Origin: an uncultured Pseudomonadales bacterium
GTDB lineage: Bacteria; Pseudomonadota; Gammaproteobacteria; Pseudomonadales; Azotimanducaceae
DNA: 64,000 nt
Direction: 5' to 3'
Assembly: GCA_951813515.1 (NCBI GenBank)
Contig: OX638346.1
Span: forward strand, 310,001-374,000
Made by a program: the position numbers and the translations under genes. Of the stretch, positions 28,065 through 37,135 are shown piece by piece (position 1 is the stretch's first letter; the number at the start of each line of letters is the position of its first letter). The notes below the pieces were generated by a model. The model saw only the letters and a program-made list of their open reading frames with translations, had not been told where the DNA came from and did not search any database.

Positions 28065-28878
28065 TGGCCTCGGCCACCAGCACCACGGTGTCGTCGTCTT
28101 TCGACAGCCAGACGAAGGCTCCGCTGCGGTCCGCGTCGCCATCGATGGCACCGGTTGCGACTCCACGCGCCGTGATCGTGTCGCCGGGCCATGTTGGATT
28201 GGTGAACTTCAGGTCGATTCGCCCGCTCTGCCACCAGGCGTCGTCGAAATGATCTTCAAGGATGTTCGAGGCATACGCCATCGTCATTCGCCCGCCCACG
28301 ACCACGTCCCGGAATCCGAGCGACTTTGAAGCCTGCCTGTCGGTGTGATAGTTCGCATTGCCGTGAAAGAACTCGCCGCACATCTCCAAGGTGACGGTGC
28401 GCGACAGGCCCCCAAATTCCTTTCCTTGGGGCACCGCAAACCTACGCGCCCCCGGCTTCTTCGACGGGTCCCGAAAAGCGACCTCACCGCCCGCCGGCTT
28501 CTCGCGCAAAAAGCTCTGGTGGTGATGGGTGCGGAACAGCAGTCCGCCGTCGGAATCCTTGACCGACACCTCGTAGTAGACGACGGAACGATCGCGATGC
28601 GGATAAATGTCTCGGATGCGACCGCTGGTGTCATAGGTTGTTCCTGGGCTAATGGGAGCGAAGGACTCCCATCCCTGGCGCATCCACAAATGGCCGACAT
28701 GGTTGGCGAAGGCGATCTCGTTGAAGTAGGCACTCTCGGCATCACTCGCGATCAGGGTGGGCACCTTGCCGTCGGTGCGTCGCGTCAACGCTAGGCCGTT
28801 GTGATAGTCGGCGAGCAACCGATCGGTCACGGTGAACTTCCGCGCGCTGAGTTCCTTGCCAACAAACGGTTCTGTCAT
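28051..28878 (-). CDS. MaoC-like double-hotdog dehydratase family protein
   Basis: A 275-residue protein with two hotdog-like halves. The second half carries [27 protein letters not shown], which resembles the MaoC hydratase region (D...A...G-F...IVHG type). It ends in the beta-rich stretch [16 protein letters not shown]. Members hydrate enoyl-CoA or act on related thioesters. It heads a two-gene unit with the esterase. The start at 28878 has GGGGAG nearby. The upstream promoter region is the edge of repeat array 2. Confidence 0.82.
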   Translation of the reverse strand: MTEPFVGKELSARKFTVTDRLLADYHNGLALTRRTDGKVPTLIASDAESAYFNEIAFANHVGHLWMRQGWESFAPISPGTTYDTSGRIRDIYPHRDRSVVYYEVSVKDSDGGLLFRTHHHQSFLREKPAGGEVAFRDPSKKPGARRFAVPQGKEFGGLSRTVTLEMCGEFFHGNANYHTDRQASKSLGFRDVVVGGRMTMAYASNILEDHFDDAWWQSGRIDLKFTNPTWPGDTITARGVATGAIDGDADRSGAFVWLSKDDDTVVLVAEASVAA

Positions 28879-28943
28879 GGCGGGTCTCCCCTCTTGTTGC
28901 AGCTAGTGTAGTCAAACATGCCACCCGCTCGCGAACCGACTTG

Positions 28944-29427
28944 ATGGGTGTCCCCCCAATATGCCATTGGCACCCACGAACATGGGTGTCCTCAACGGCA
29001 CCCGCGAACATGGGTGTCCTCAACGGGACCCGAACATGGGTGTGCTCAACGGGACCCGAACATGGGTGTGCTCAACGGGACCCGAACATGGGTGTCCTTT
29101 CGGCCATGGGTGTCCTTTCGGCCAAACAAATATGGGTGTCCCCTCGACGCCGAAGATGGGTGTCCTTTCCGCACCGACATTGGCACCCACGAACATGGGT
29201 GTCCTCATCGGGACCCGAACATGGGTGTCCCCTCGACGCCGAAACAAATATGGGTGTTCCTTCGGCACCGAAGATGGGTGTCCTTTCCGCACCGTCGACG
29301 CAGAAGATGGGTGTCCTTTCCGCACCGTCCTTTCCGCACCGACAGGGGGGTGTCCCAGCGGTCCACGAACATGGGTGTCCCCTGGCACCCATCGCTTCGG
29401 GTTGTTCTTCTCAGCGGGCGGGTGTCC
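28944..29427 (+). repeat. Repeat array 2: ~17 copies of ATGGGTGTCC-type units
   Basis: Copies of ATGGGTGTCC start at 28944, 28982, 29010, 29036, 29062, 29088, 29106, 29132, 29156, 29195, 29221, 29250, 29274, 29307 and 29371, with degenerate copies at ~29346 and 29419. Spacing is 18-39 bp, often 24 or 26. Three kinds of tail follow the core: CTCAACGGGACCCGAAC, CCCTCGACGCCGAA and CTTTCCGCACCG. The array fills most of the gene-free stretch 28879-29511 between the MaoC-like gene and the nucleoside hydrolase. Some copies are preceded by an inverted GGCACCCA that would form hairpins. Confidence 0.92.
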
Positions 29428-29511
29428 ATGGTGGCGTCGCATCTTCCCGCGCCCTGGGCGGCGGGAGTGCCTCATGGCATGCGAGGGCGACGGGCACTAT
29501 AGTGGCGGGCC

Positions 29512-30417
29512 ATGACCCGCGTAATTATCGACTGCGACCCGGGCCACGACGACGCAATCGCACTCGTCCTCGCGCATCGGTACGCACAGGTGCTGGGCAT
29601 CTCCACGGTATCCGGCAATGCGCCGCTGTCGGAAACGACGGCAAACGCACTCATGGTGACGGCGTTGCTCGATGTGGACACGCCGGTGCATGCGGGCGCC
29701 GCGCGTCCGCTGGTCGGGGAACCACGGCACGCGCAAGTCGTCCACGGGGCCTCCGGACTCGATGGCGTCGAACGCATCGAGCACCGACGCACGGTGGAAA
29801 GCCTCAACGCCATCGAGTTCCTGCTGGACGCACCGGACAAGGATGTCTGGATTGTCGCCATCGGTCCGTTGACCAACCTCGCGCTCGCCCTGGAACGCGA
29901 TCCTTCGTGGGTACGCCGCATCGCAGGCATCTCGATCATGGGCGGAAGTGCCACGGTCGGCAACACCACCCGCGTGGCAGAGTTCAACATATTCGCCGAC
30001 CCGGAAGCGGCGGCGCGCGTATTCGGAGCGGGCGCCGAACTCAGGATGTGCGGGCTCAATCTCACGCACCAGTTGCGCACGACAGACGCCATCGTCTCAA
30101 GGTTGCAGAGTGTCGGCACCGCGCGCGCGAGATTCGCGGCCCAGGTCTTCGACTACCTGCACCTGCGCATGGAGGATCTGATCGGCGAGCGCGAGGCTGC
30201 CCTGCACGACCCTTGCGCAGTCCTCGCGGTAACGCACCCCGAACTGATCGAAATGGAACCCCGAGCCGTGGACGTCGAACTCGAGGGCACCCTGACGCGA
30301 GGCATGACTGTTGTCGATCAGCGGAGCAGTCGGCGGCAGGACCCCGCCAATGCGAGCGTGGCGTATCGCATCGATGCGCATCGAGCGATGGACCTCGTGT
30401 TGGAGTGCATGGCCTGA
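29512..30417 (+). CDS. Nucleoside hydrolase (inosine-uridine preferring type)
   Basis: A 301-residue nucleoside N-ribohydrolase that splits nucleosides into base and ribose. The Ca2+-binding signature DCDPGHDDA is at residues 7-15. The TVSGN and [11 protein letters not shown] motifs and the late His/Asp stretch (LHDPCAVLA) are intact. The purine/pyrimidine preference cannot be deduced. The ATG at 29512 follows the array 2 region. Its stop overlaps the uvrB start (TGATG), so nucleotide salvage and repair genes are coupled here. Confidence 0.93.
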   Translation: MTRVIIDCDPGHDDAIALVLAHRYAQVLGISTVSGNAPLSETTANALMVTALLDVDTPVHAGAARPLVGEPRHAQVVHGASGLDGVERIEHRRTVESLNAIEFLLDAPDKDVWIVAIGPLTNLALALERDPSWVRRIAGISIMGGSATVGNTTRVAEFNIFADPEAAARVFGAGAELRMCGLNLTHQLRTTDAIVSRLQSVGTARARFAAQVFDYLHLRMEDLIGEREAALHDPCAVLAVTHPELIEMEPRAVDVELEGTLTRGMTVVDQRSSRRQDPANASVAYRIDAHRAMDLVLECMA

Positions 30418-32441
30418 TGCAAGCCGTGTCGGAGCTGCGCGTAGTCGCCGATTACGAACCCGCAGGGGATCAACCCACCGCCATTGCCGAACTGATCGAA
30501 GGACTCGAGGACGGCCTCGCCCACCAGACCCTCCTGGGCGTTACCGGATCAGGCAAGACCTTCGCCATCGCCAAGGTCATCGAGGCAGTCCAGCGACCGA
30601 CGCTGGTGCTTGCCCCCAACAAGACGCTGGCAGCACAACTATACGGCGAGTTTCGCGAGTTCTTCCCGCACAACGCGGTGGAGTACTTCGTCTCCTACTA
30701 CGACTACTATCAGCCCGAAGCGTACGTCCCCGCGTCCGATACCTACATCGAGAAGGACGCGTCGATCAACGCCCACATCGAGCAGATGCGGCTGTCCGCC
30801 ACCAAGGCTTTAATAGAACGGCGTGACGCGATCATCGTTGCCTCTGTCTCCGCCATCTACGGCCTGGGCGATCCGCAGTCCTATCTTCGGATGGTGCTCC
30901 ACCTCGACCGCGGCGACCGCGTCGATCAGCGCCACATCGTGCGACGCCTCGCGGAATTGCAGTACACGCGCAACGACACGGCATTCCAGCGCGGCGCATA
31001 TCGGGTTCGCGGCGATGTGATCGACGTGTTTCCCGCGGAGTCGGAGAAGCAGGCGGTGCGCATCGAGCTATTCGATGACGAAATCGACAACCTTTCGGTT
31101 TTCGACCCCCTCACCGGCGAAGTCGAAAGCCGTGTTCCCCGCTACACGGTGTTCCCCAAGACCCACTACGTCACGCCGAGAGAACGCATACTCGCCGTCC
31201 TCGACGATATCCGCGAAGAACTCCGCGACCGGGTCGAATATCTCAGGGCGAACGACAAACTGGTGGAGGCGCAACGCCTGGAGCAACGTACCCGCTTCGA
31301 CCTGGAGATGATCAAGGAAGTCGGGTACTGCAGCGGCATCGAGAACTACTCGCGCTATCTCTCCGGTCGCGAGGCAGGGGAACCGCCGCCCACGCTGTTC
31401 GACTACCTGCCGAACAACGCGCTCCTCGTCATTGACGAATCCCACGTCACCATCCCGCAGCTCGGCGGCATGTACAAGGGAGATCGATCGCGCAAGGAGA
31501 CACTGGTCGAGTACGGCTTTCGGCTGCCGTCGGCCCTCGACAACCGGCCGCTGCGATTCGACGAATGGGAAGGCCTGTCGCCGCAGATGATCTTCGTTTC
31601 AGCCACGCCGGGCGGGTACGAGGATGAAAACGCCGGACAGGTGGTCGAGCAGGTCGTACGGCCCACCGGCCTGGTCGACCCGGACGTGATCGTCCGTCCG
31701 GCGTCGACCCAGGTGGACGACCTGTTCGAGGAAATCCGGACGACTGTGGCGAAGGGCGAGCGCGTCCTGGTCACCACCCTGACCAAACGCATGGCCGAAG
31801 ACCTCACCGAATACCTTGACGAGCACGGCGCCCGTGTCCGCTACCTGCACTCCGATATCGACACCGTGGAGCGCACGGAGATCATTCGCGATCTTCGGCT
31901 CGGGGTGTTCGACGTGCTCGTCGGCATCAACCTCCTGCGAGAGGGGCTGGACATGCCCGAGGTCTCGCTGGTCGCCATCCTCGATGCCGACAAGGAAGGC
32001 TTCCTGCGCGCCGAGCGCTCGCTGATTCAGACCATAGGACGCGCGGCGCGCAACCTGAACGGGCGCGCCATCCTCTACGCGGACAACGTCACCGGGTCCA
32101 TGCGGGCAGCCATCGACGAGACCGAGCGGCGGCGAGCGAAGCAGGTACGGTTCAATGCCGAGCATGGCATCACCCCGAAAGGGATCGTCAAGGAAATCCC
32201 CGATATCATGGAGAGCGCGCGTGCGATTCCCGGCCGCGCCGCGAAGACCGGCCGCCGGTCAGGCGATCGGCGTACGGGCGAGCGCCGCCGGGTCACGCCC
32301 GAGAGTCCCGAGGAACTCGGCAAGCTGCTGACGAACCTCGAACGCGAAATGCTGGACCGCGCGAAGAACCTCGAATTCGAGGAAGCCGCCGCACTGCGTG
32401 ACGAGATCACGATGATCCGGGACGCGCAGCTCATGCGGTAG
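30417..32441 (+). CDS. uvrB: Excinuclease ABC subunit B
   Basis: A 674-residue UvrB, the damage-verifying helicase-like subunit of nucleotide excision repair. Walker [10 protein letters not shown] is at 41-49, and the damage-binding beta-hairpin [12 protein letters not shown] near 95. The DEAD-like motif and helicase motif VI ([16 protein letters not shown]) follow. The C-terminal UVR domain [20 protein letters not shown] binds UvrC. The open frame continues far upstream through the nucleoside hydrolase and array 2, but the ATG at 30417 gives the standard length and N-terminus. Confidence 0.97.
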   Translation: MQAVSELRVVADYEPAGDQPTAIAELIEGLEDGLAHQTLLGVTGSGKTFAIAKVIEAVQRPTLVLAPNKTLAAQLYGEFREFFPHNAVEYFVSYYDYYQPEAYVPASDTYIEKDASINAHIEQMRLSATKALIERRDAIIVASVSAIYGLGDPQSYLRMVLHLDRGDRVDQRHIVRRLAELQYTRNDTAFQRGAYRVRGDVIDVFPAESEKQAVRIELFDDEIDNLSVFDPLTGEVESRVPRYTVFPKTHYVTPRERILAVLDDIREELRDRVEYLRANDKLVEAQRLEQRTRFDLEMIKEVGYCSGIENYSRYLSGREAGEPPPTLFDYLPNNALLVIDESHVTIPQLGGMYKGDRSRKETLVEYGFRLPSALDNRPLRFDEWEGLSPQMIFVSATPGGYEDENAGQVVEQVVRPTGLVDPDVIVRPASTQVDDLFEEIRTTVAKGERVLVTTLTKRMAEDLTEYLDEHGARVRYLHSDIDTVERTEIIRDLRLGVFDVLVGINLLREGLDMPEVSLVAILDADKEGFLRAERSLIQTIGRAARNLNGRAILYADNVTGSMRAAIDETERRRAKQVRFNAEHGITPKGIVKEIPDIMESARAIPGRAAKTGRRSGDRRTGERRRVTPESPEELGKLLTNLEREMLDRAKNLEFEEAAALRDEITMIRDAQLMR

Positions 32442-32452
32442 CGACACCCCTG

Positions 32453-33082
32453 TCAGAGCGCGCGCAACGCCGCGTCCATTGGCGTAACGCCGTCGAGCAG
32501 GCCGAAGGACTTGCCGATGGTGTTGTCGAGATCGAGACACATTGCCAATGCCGCTGCCAGGTTCTCCCGCGAGGTCAGACCGCGACCCTCGAGATCGGCG
32601 CTCGCAACGACCCTTTCGGTGGCAGGTTCATCGGTCAATCCGCCGGGACAGACGATGGTGTAGTCTAGGCCGGTTTCGCGCAAATGGTTGTCTGCATGGG
32701 CCTTCGCCTTGTGGTAGTGCGCGATTCGCGAAGTGCTGTGAATATCCGCGTTGAGCGAGCTCAGCATGATGTAACGGCGCACGTCGTGGACCTGTGCGGC
32801 GACCATGGATCGAATCGCGCCGAGGTAGTCCACCAAAACCGTCTTGTCTTTGCCGGTTTGGCCGCCGGAACCCGCCGCAAAGACGATCGCATCCGCGCCG
32901 GAGACGGCGTGATCGATGGGGTATTCCAGGTCGCCGATCACCGTCGGCACTCCGAGCGCGTCGAACTTCGCGCGTTGCGCCGGATCCCGGATCATGGCCA
33001 CCGGATCGTGCGGTCCTTCCGCAAGGCGGCGCACGAGGCGCGTTGCCGTGTTCCCGTTCGCTCCGATAACCAGTACCTTCAT
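32453..33082 (-). CDS. NAD(P)H-binding atypical SDR family protein
   Basis: A 209-residue Rossmann protein with N-terminal KVLVIGANGNTATRLVRRL (GxxGxx-type cofactor site). The core holds AIVFAAGSGG and YIMLSSLNAD strands and a HYHKAKAHAD helix in which the usual YxxxK is replaced. This is the atypical SDR/NmrA-like group, such as YwnB or YtfG relatives. Cofactor binding is likely, reaction unknown. The ATG at 33082 follows AGGAG; the upstream extension is not supported. It is convergent with uvrB. Confidence 0.87.
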   Translation of the reverse strand: MKVLVIGANGNTATRLVRRLAEGPHDPVAMIRDPAQRAKFDALGVPTVIGDLEYPIDHAVSGADAIVFAAGSGGQTGKDKTVLVDYLGAIRSMVAAQVHDVRRYIMLSSLNADIHSTSRIAHYHKAKAHADNHLRETGLDYTIVCPGGLTDEPATERVVASADLEGRGLTSRENLAAALAMCLDLDNTIGKSFGLLDGVTPMDAALRAL

Positions 33083-33183
33083 CGCAGATCTCCTTGCGTC
33101 ACAACCAGCTGCCCGCGTAACCCGCACGTACCGCGCAGTTTCAGTCTCACCAGGTTTCCGAGCGAGAAATCCCGCCCATCTCC

Positions 33184-33223
33184 GGGCCACAGCCGAGGCC
33201 GAAGGCGCCAGCTGTGGGGCACT
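33184..33223 (+). repeat. Dispersed repeat, copy A
   Basis: A 40-bp element starting GGGCCACAGCC and ending GCTGTGGGGCACT lies between the SDR gene and the MATE gene. It matches copy B (50258-50297) at about 34 of 40 positions and shares a 26-bp core with copy C (52988-53013). In this copy the ends CCACAGC and GCTGTGG are complementary, so a hairpin can form. Confidence 0.75.
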
Positions 33224-33253
33224 ATCCAGCCCATAGTGTAGCGGCCTTCACGG

Positions 33254-34624
33254 ATGCGATCGCCAGCGCCCACCGGACGCCCGCGCGGCAGCTTTACGGA
33301 CGGCGACCTGCCGCGCCACGTAATGCGCCTGTCGGGGTTCATGATCATGGGCTTCCTCGCCATGACCCTCGCGCAATTCGTCGAGGCGGTCTATCTCGGC
33401 ATTCTCGGCACCAGCGCGCTCGCGGCCGTCACCTTTACGTTTCCCGTCATCATGGCGCTCGGCGCCGCAACCCGAGGTATCGGCATCGGTACCAGCGCGG
33501 TGCTCGCGCGCGCCGTCGGCGGCGGAGAGAACGAACGGGCGGCGATCCTGGCCAGTCACGGCCTCATGCTCGACCTGTTGTTCAACGTCCTCTGCGCCGT
33601 GCTGTTGATCTCTTTCGCCGAGCCCCTGTTTCACCTGCTCGGCGCGCGGGATGCAATCCTCGATCTCGTCGTCTCCTACATCTCCATCTGGGCTCTCGGG
33701 TTCCCCCTCTTCGGGTTGGCGATGGTGGGATCGGGCCTCATGCGATCCATCGGCGATCCGGTTTTTCCGGGCGTGGTGATGGCGGTCGGCTCGGGCGTGC
33801 AGGTATTGATCGGGCCGTTCCTGATCTTCGGCTGGTTCGGGTTTCCCGCACTGGGCGTAGACGGGGCAGCTTGGGCATTCGTCGTGGCGCGGTCCCTGTC
33901 TTTCCTCATGACCGTCTACTGGTTCGCGTTGAAACGTCGCATGATCCGCGCTTCCCTGCGCGCATTCTTCGCCTCCGCACGAACCATCCTCCACGTCGGC
34001 CTTCCGGCCATGGCGACCAACCTCATCGAGCCGTTGTCCTCCGCCATCATCACGCGCCTGCTCGCCACCTTCGGTACGGCCGTCGTCGCCGGCTTCGGCG
34101 TTGCCGCGCGCATAGACGCGGTGGTCTTCATGGTTGTCATAGCCATCTCGTCGAGCACCACACCCCTCGTCGGACAGAACTGGGGCGCCCGCCTGTTCGA
34201 TCGGGTCGACCGGGCGCTCGCCCTCTGCTATCGCTATTGCCTGCTCTGGGGCGTGATCGCCGCCGCCATCATGTGGATCGGCGGCCGATTGTTCGTATCG
34301 CTGATCAACGACGAGCCGGAAGTGGTCGCCACGGCCACAACCTACCTTTACATCCTGCCCATCACGCTCGGCTTTGCGGGCATGCTCAACGTCGCCAATG
34401 GCGCATTCCAGGCGCTATCCCGGCCTGCGCCGGCCTTGATCCTGTCGCTGCTGCGACTGTTCGTGTTCTACGTGCCATTGGCGTTCGTGGCGAGTCGCTA
34501 TTTCGGCTACGCAGGGATATTCGCCGCCGCCGCGCTCACGAACGTCGTCCTCGGACTGTGGGGCCGCCAGTGGAACCGCAGGGTGATCATCAGGGAACGC
34601 GACAGGCTCGAGGCGACGCGGTAG
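33254..34624 (+). CDS. MATE family efflux transporter
   Basis: A 456-residue inner-membrane transporter with about 12 transmembrane helices in two MatE halves (~25-230 and ~245-440). Family features include the N-terminal FVEAVYLGILGTSALAAVTF helix and VGQNWGARLFDRV, the usual conserved turn after TM7. MATE proteins export cationic drugs or metabolites in exchange for H+ or Na+. The ATG at 33254 is used; an internal ATG at 33323 is possible. It is convergent with dinG with no gap (stop at 34624, dinG stop at 34625). Confidence 0.93.
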   Translation: MRSPAPTGRPRGSFTDGDLPRHVMRLSGFMIMGFLAMTLAQFVEAVYLGILGTSALAAVTFTFPVIMALGAATRGIGIGTSAVLARAVGGGENERAAILASHGLMLDLLFNVLCAVLLISFAEPLFHLLGARDAILDLVVSYISIWALGFPLFGLAMVGSGLMRSIGDPVFPGVVMAVGSGVQVLIGPFLIFGWFGFPALGVDGAAWAFVVARSLSFLMTVYWFALKRRMIRASLRAFFASARTILHVGLPAMATNLIEPLSSAIITRLLATFGTAVVAGFGVAARIDAVVFMVVIAISSSTTPLVGQNWGARLFDRVDRALALCYRYCLLWGVIAAAIMWIGGRLFVSLINDEPEVVATATTYLYILPITLGFAGMLNVANGAFQALSRPAPALILSLLRLFVFYVPLAFVASRYFGYAGIFAAAALTNVVLGLWGRQWNRRVIIRERDRLEATR

Positions 34625-36709
34625 TCAGGGCGCGCGAGAACCGATCTCCAATCGATACGGGGGAAGCGAAGCCAGGATCGACTCGCCGTAGCGAAACGTG
34701 ACGATGCGGCGGTCCAGCAGCGTGATTCTGCCGTGGTCTTCTTCATGGCGGATCAGCCGGCCGCACGCCTGTACGAGGCGAAGCGCGGCCTCCGGCAGAG
34801 CGACCTCGAAGAAAGGCGCGCGTCCCTGGCTCTCCAGCCACTCGGCGAATGCCTGATCTACGGGGTTGTCGGGTGCTGCGAACGGCAGCTTGGCGATGAT
34901 GACGTGGCGGCAGTACTCGTGCGGCAGATCCACGCCTTCGGCAAAACTCGCAAGCCCCAGGACAAAGCTCGGCTCGCCGGCGTCCACCGCGGATCGATGC
35001 GTCCGCAGGAGCGCCTGCTTGGATCCTTCGTCCTGTATGCGGCAATGCTCCCGAATCCGTTCCGGCAGCGCCGCCACGACATGGCGAAACTGCCGCCAGG
35101 ACGAGAACAGCGCCAGGGCGCTCCCTTCGAGTTCCAGTAGTTCGGGGAGCATCCCGGCGATCTCCTCGGTATGTGCTTGGGCGTCACGCGGATCGGACCG
35201 CATCCGGGGCACGTTGAAACTGGCGAGACGCGGATAGTCGAAGGGGCTCGGAATGAAATGTTGCCTGGAATCTTCGGGCAGGCCGGATTTCTCAAGGAAG
35301 CGGTCGAAGCTGCCGAGCGCGCGCATGGTCCCGGACGTGCAGAGAGCACCGTAACAGCGCTCCCACAGTCTTTCCCGGAGCGTATCGCCCGGTTGCAGAG
35401 GGGCAGAGACAAACTCCAGGTCCGTTTCCTTCTCAAACCTGAGTCGCGTCACCCAGCGCGCCATGAGCCGGCCATCCGTTCCGCTGTCAGCGCCTGCAGC
35501 GTAGTCGCGAAACAGCGCTGCGGTCTCCTGGGCGCGCGCCTCCAACTGGCCAGCGGGGCCGAGCCAGTCTTCGACGAGATACGCATTGGGCCAACTGCGC
35601 TCGCCTGCCAGCACGTCCTCCAGGTAGCCGCGAAAGGTCGCAAAGCGTTCGGCGAGGCCATTGAAGCTGCCGCCCAGGGGGTCACATACGTCACCGATTT
35701 CGCCGGGTACACGACCCAGGACGAATCGATGGTTGGCGCGCTCCTCCCAACCGCGATCGAAGTCCAGCTGACCTGCCAGGTCCTCCGCCTCGCGGATCAG
35801 TCCAGTCGCGACAGCGGTTTCGTCCGCCAATGCCGCCGCCAACGTCACCAGCTCCGGCGGCCGGGAAAACTGCTGAGCGCAAGTGCCAACGGTGGTCTGG
35901 GCCTGTTCCAGCCACTCCCTCGTTCCGCGCAGCCGCGTGCGCAACGTCAGGTGTTCGCGTGCCTTGTCCGACAGGTGATGCGCCTCGTCAATGACGTAGA
36001 TGGTTTCCTCGGGCGGCGGCAGGATCACCCCGCCGCCCAGGCTCAGGTCCGCGAGCACGAGATCGTGGTTCGCGACCACGACGAGCGCATCTTCGGCGTT
36101 GCGGCGCGCCTGGTAGAAAGGACATCGGGCGAAGAAACCGCATCGGTTGCGCGTACAGCCGCGGTGATCCGTCGTCACCGCAGACCACGCGCGGGAACGC
36201 ACGCCCTCCTCCCAGGTATCCAGTTCGCCGTTCCAGGTGCCCTCCTCGAACCTGGCGAACATCCCCTGGTACGTGGGCACATCCTGCGGTTCCGGGAGTT
36301 CCAGCAGCGACTCCTGGGCACCATCCCCGTAACGCCGTTCATCGAGCCGCTTGAGACAGACGTAACGCCGACGCCCCTTGGCGAGCGCAAAGTCGAAGTC
36401 GAGATCCGTGTGGGCCTGCAGGTCCGGCAGATCGCCGAATACCACCTGCTCCTGCAGCGCCACGGTCGCCGTGCTGATCAGCACCCGCATGCCGAGGGCC
36501 TGGGCGAGGGGGATGACGGCCAGACAGTACGCGACCGTCTTGCCGGTGCCCGTGCCTGCTTCGACCACGCAAAGACGCGGTTGGCTGCCGCTCACCGCCC
36601 GGGTGACGTGAGCGATCATCTCCCGCTGACCCCGGCGCGGCTTGAAACCGCGTCCTTCCAGCCACGACCGATACGCGGTCTGGATCAGGTCCCTGTAGTT
36701 TTCCTCCAC
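34625..36709 (-). CDS. dinG: ATP-dependent DNA helicase DinG
   Basis: A ~694-residue XPD/DinG-type 5'-3' helicase that unwinds R-loops and forked DNA. Walker A GTGTGKT, the DEAH box VIDEAHH and late motif VI QACGRLIRHEEDHGRI are intact. Four cysteines (VCLKR, TRNRC, ARCPF and GC) fit the 4Fe-4S domain between motifs I and II. A GTG at 36709 (VEENYRDLIQ) with AGGGG upstream matches the family N-terminus; the longer ATG at 36760 lacks a ribosome site. Confidence 0.93.
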   Translation of the reverse strand: MEENYRDLIQTAYRSWLEGRGFKPRRGQREMIAHVTRAVSGSQPRLCVVEAGTGTGKTVAYCLAVIPLAQALGMRVLISTATVALQEQVVFGDLPDLQAHTDLDFDFALAKGRRRYVCLKRLDERRYGDGAQESLLELPEPQDVPTYQGMFARFEEGTWNGELDTWEEGVRSRAWSAVTTDHRGCTRNRCGFFARCPFYQARRNAEDALVVVANHDLVLADLSLGGGVILPPPEETIYVIDEAHHLSDKAREHLTLRTRLRGTREWLEQAQTTVGTCAQQFSRPPELVTLAAALADETAVATGLIREAEDLAGQLDFDRGWEERANHRFVLGRVPGEIGDVCDPLGGSFNGLAERFATFRGYLEDVLAGERSWPNAYLVEDWLGPAGQLEARAQETAALFRDYAAGADSGTDGRLMARWVTRLRFEKETDLEFVSAPLQPGDTLRERLWERCYGALCTSGTMRALGSFDRFLEKSGLPEDSRQHFIPSPFDYPRLASFNVPRMRSDPRDAQAHTEEIAGMLPELLELEGSALALFSSWRQFRHVVAALPERIREHCRIQDEGSKQALLRTHRSAVDAGEPSFVLGLASFAEGVDLPHEYCRHVIIAKLPFAAPDNPVDQAFAEWLESQGRAPFFEVALPEAALRLVQACGRLIRHEEDHGRITLLDRRIVTFRYGESILASLPPYRLEIGSRAP

Positions 36710-37135
36710 GGCACGAAATCCCCTGTGCACTCGCGCTGTCCTTCCCGGCCGCGTGCGCATGCGGCATGCCGGAGAGGATCCGACGTTCGGGGCGCAGACC
36801 CTATCCTACGCGACCGCAGCGTGAAACGGACTCCTGGAACGCCGATCAAAAGACTCGGGGATGGCTGCGCAGGAAGGAACGAGCCGTCAGATCGGGCCGC
36901 CAGTCGGCAGCCCGTTCGAGCCGGGCTAGGAGCCCGCGCCGTACGCGCCTTTCCACAACCACGCGGGGCCGTAAACGGCATCAATCGCGATGGTGCGGTC
37001 TAGCGCAGGTCCCCACGCAGCATGAAAGAGTCGACTGGAACTGTGTTTCGCATGGATGCTCATCTTCGTTCGTCGTGATTGTGGCGAGTTCGGTCTTCAA
37101 TGTGTCAGGAAACCGAACTTGGTACAATACAAAAG
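36710..37135. other. Gene-free junction where base composition changes
   Basis: No gene is supported. GC content falls sharply from about 37060 rightwards. A perfect 8-bp inverted repeat AGTTCGGT/ACCGAACT (37087-37094 and 37112-37119) sits close to the change. The left 350 bp show nothing recognisable. Confidence 0.5.

Noticed and set aside
25572..29427. CRISPR array
   Set aside because: The repeats are 10-20 bp and the intervening sequences are themselves repetitive and of uneven length. No cas gene is present.
28941..30416. Coding extension joining array 2 and the nucleoside hydrolase region to uvrB
   Set aside because: The ATG at 30417 gives a full-length standard UvrB; the upstream frame only stays open because of the repeat array and overlap with another gene.
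35171..37003. A 1.8-kb plus-strand frame opposite dinG
   Set aside because: All helicase motifs are on the minus strand; the opposing frame is low-complexity.
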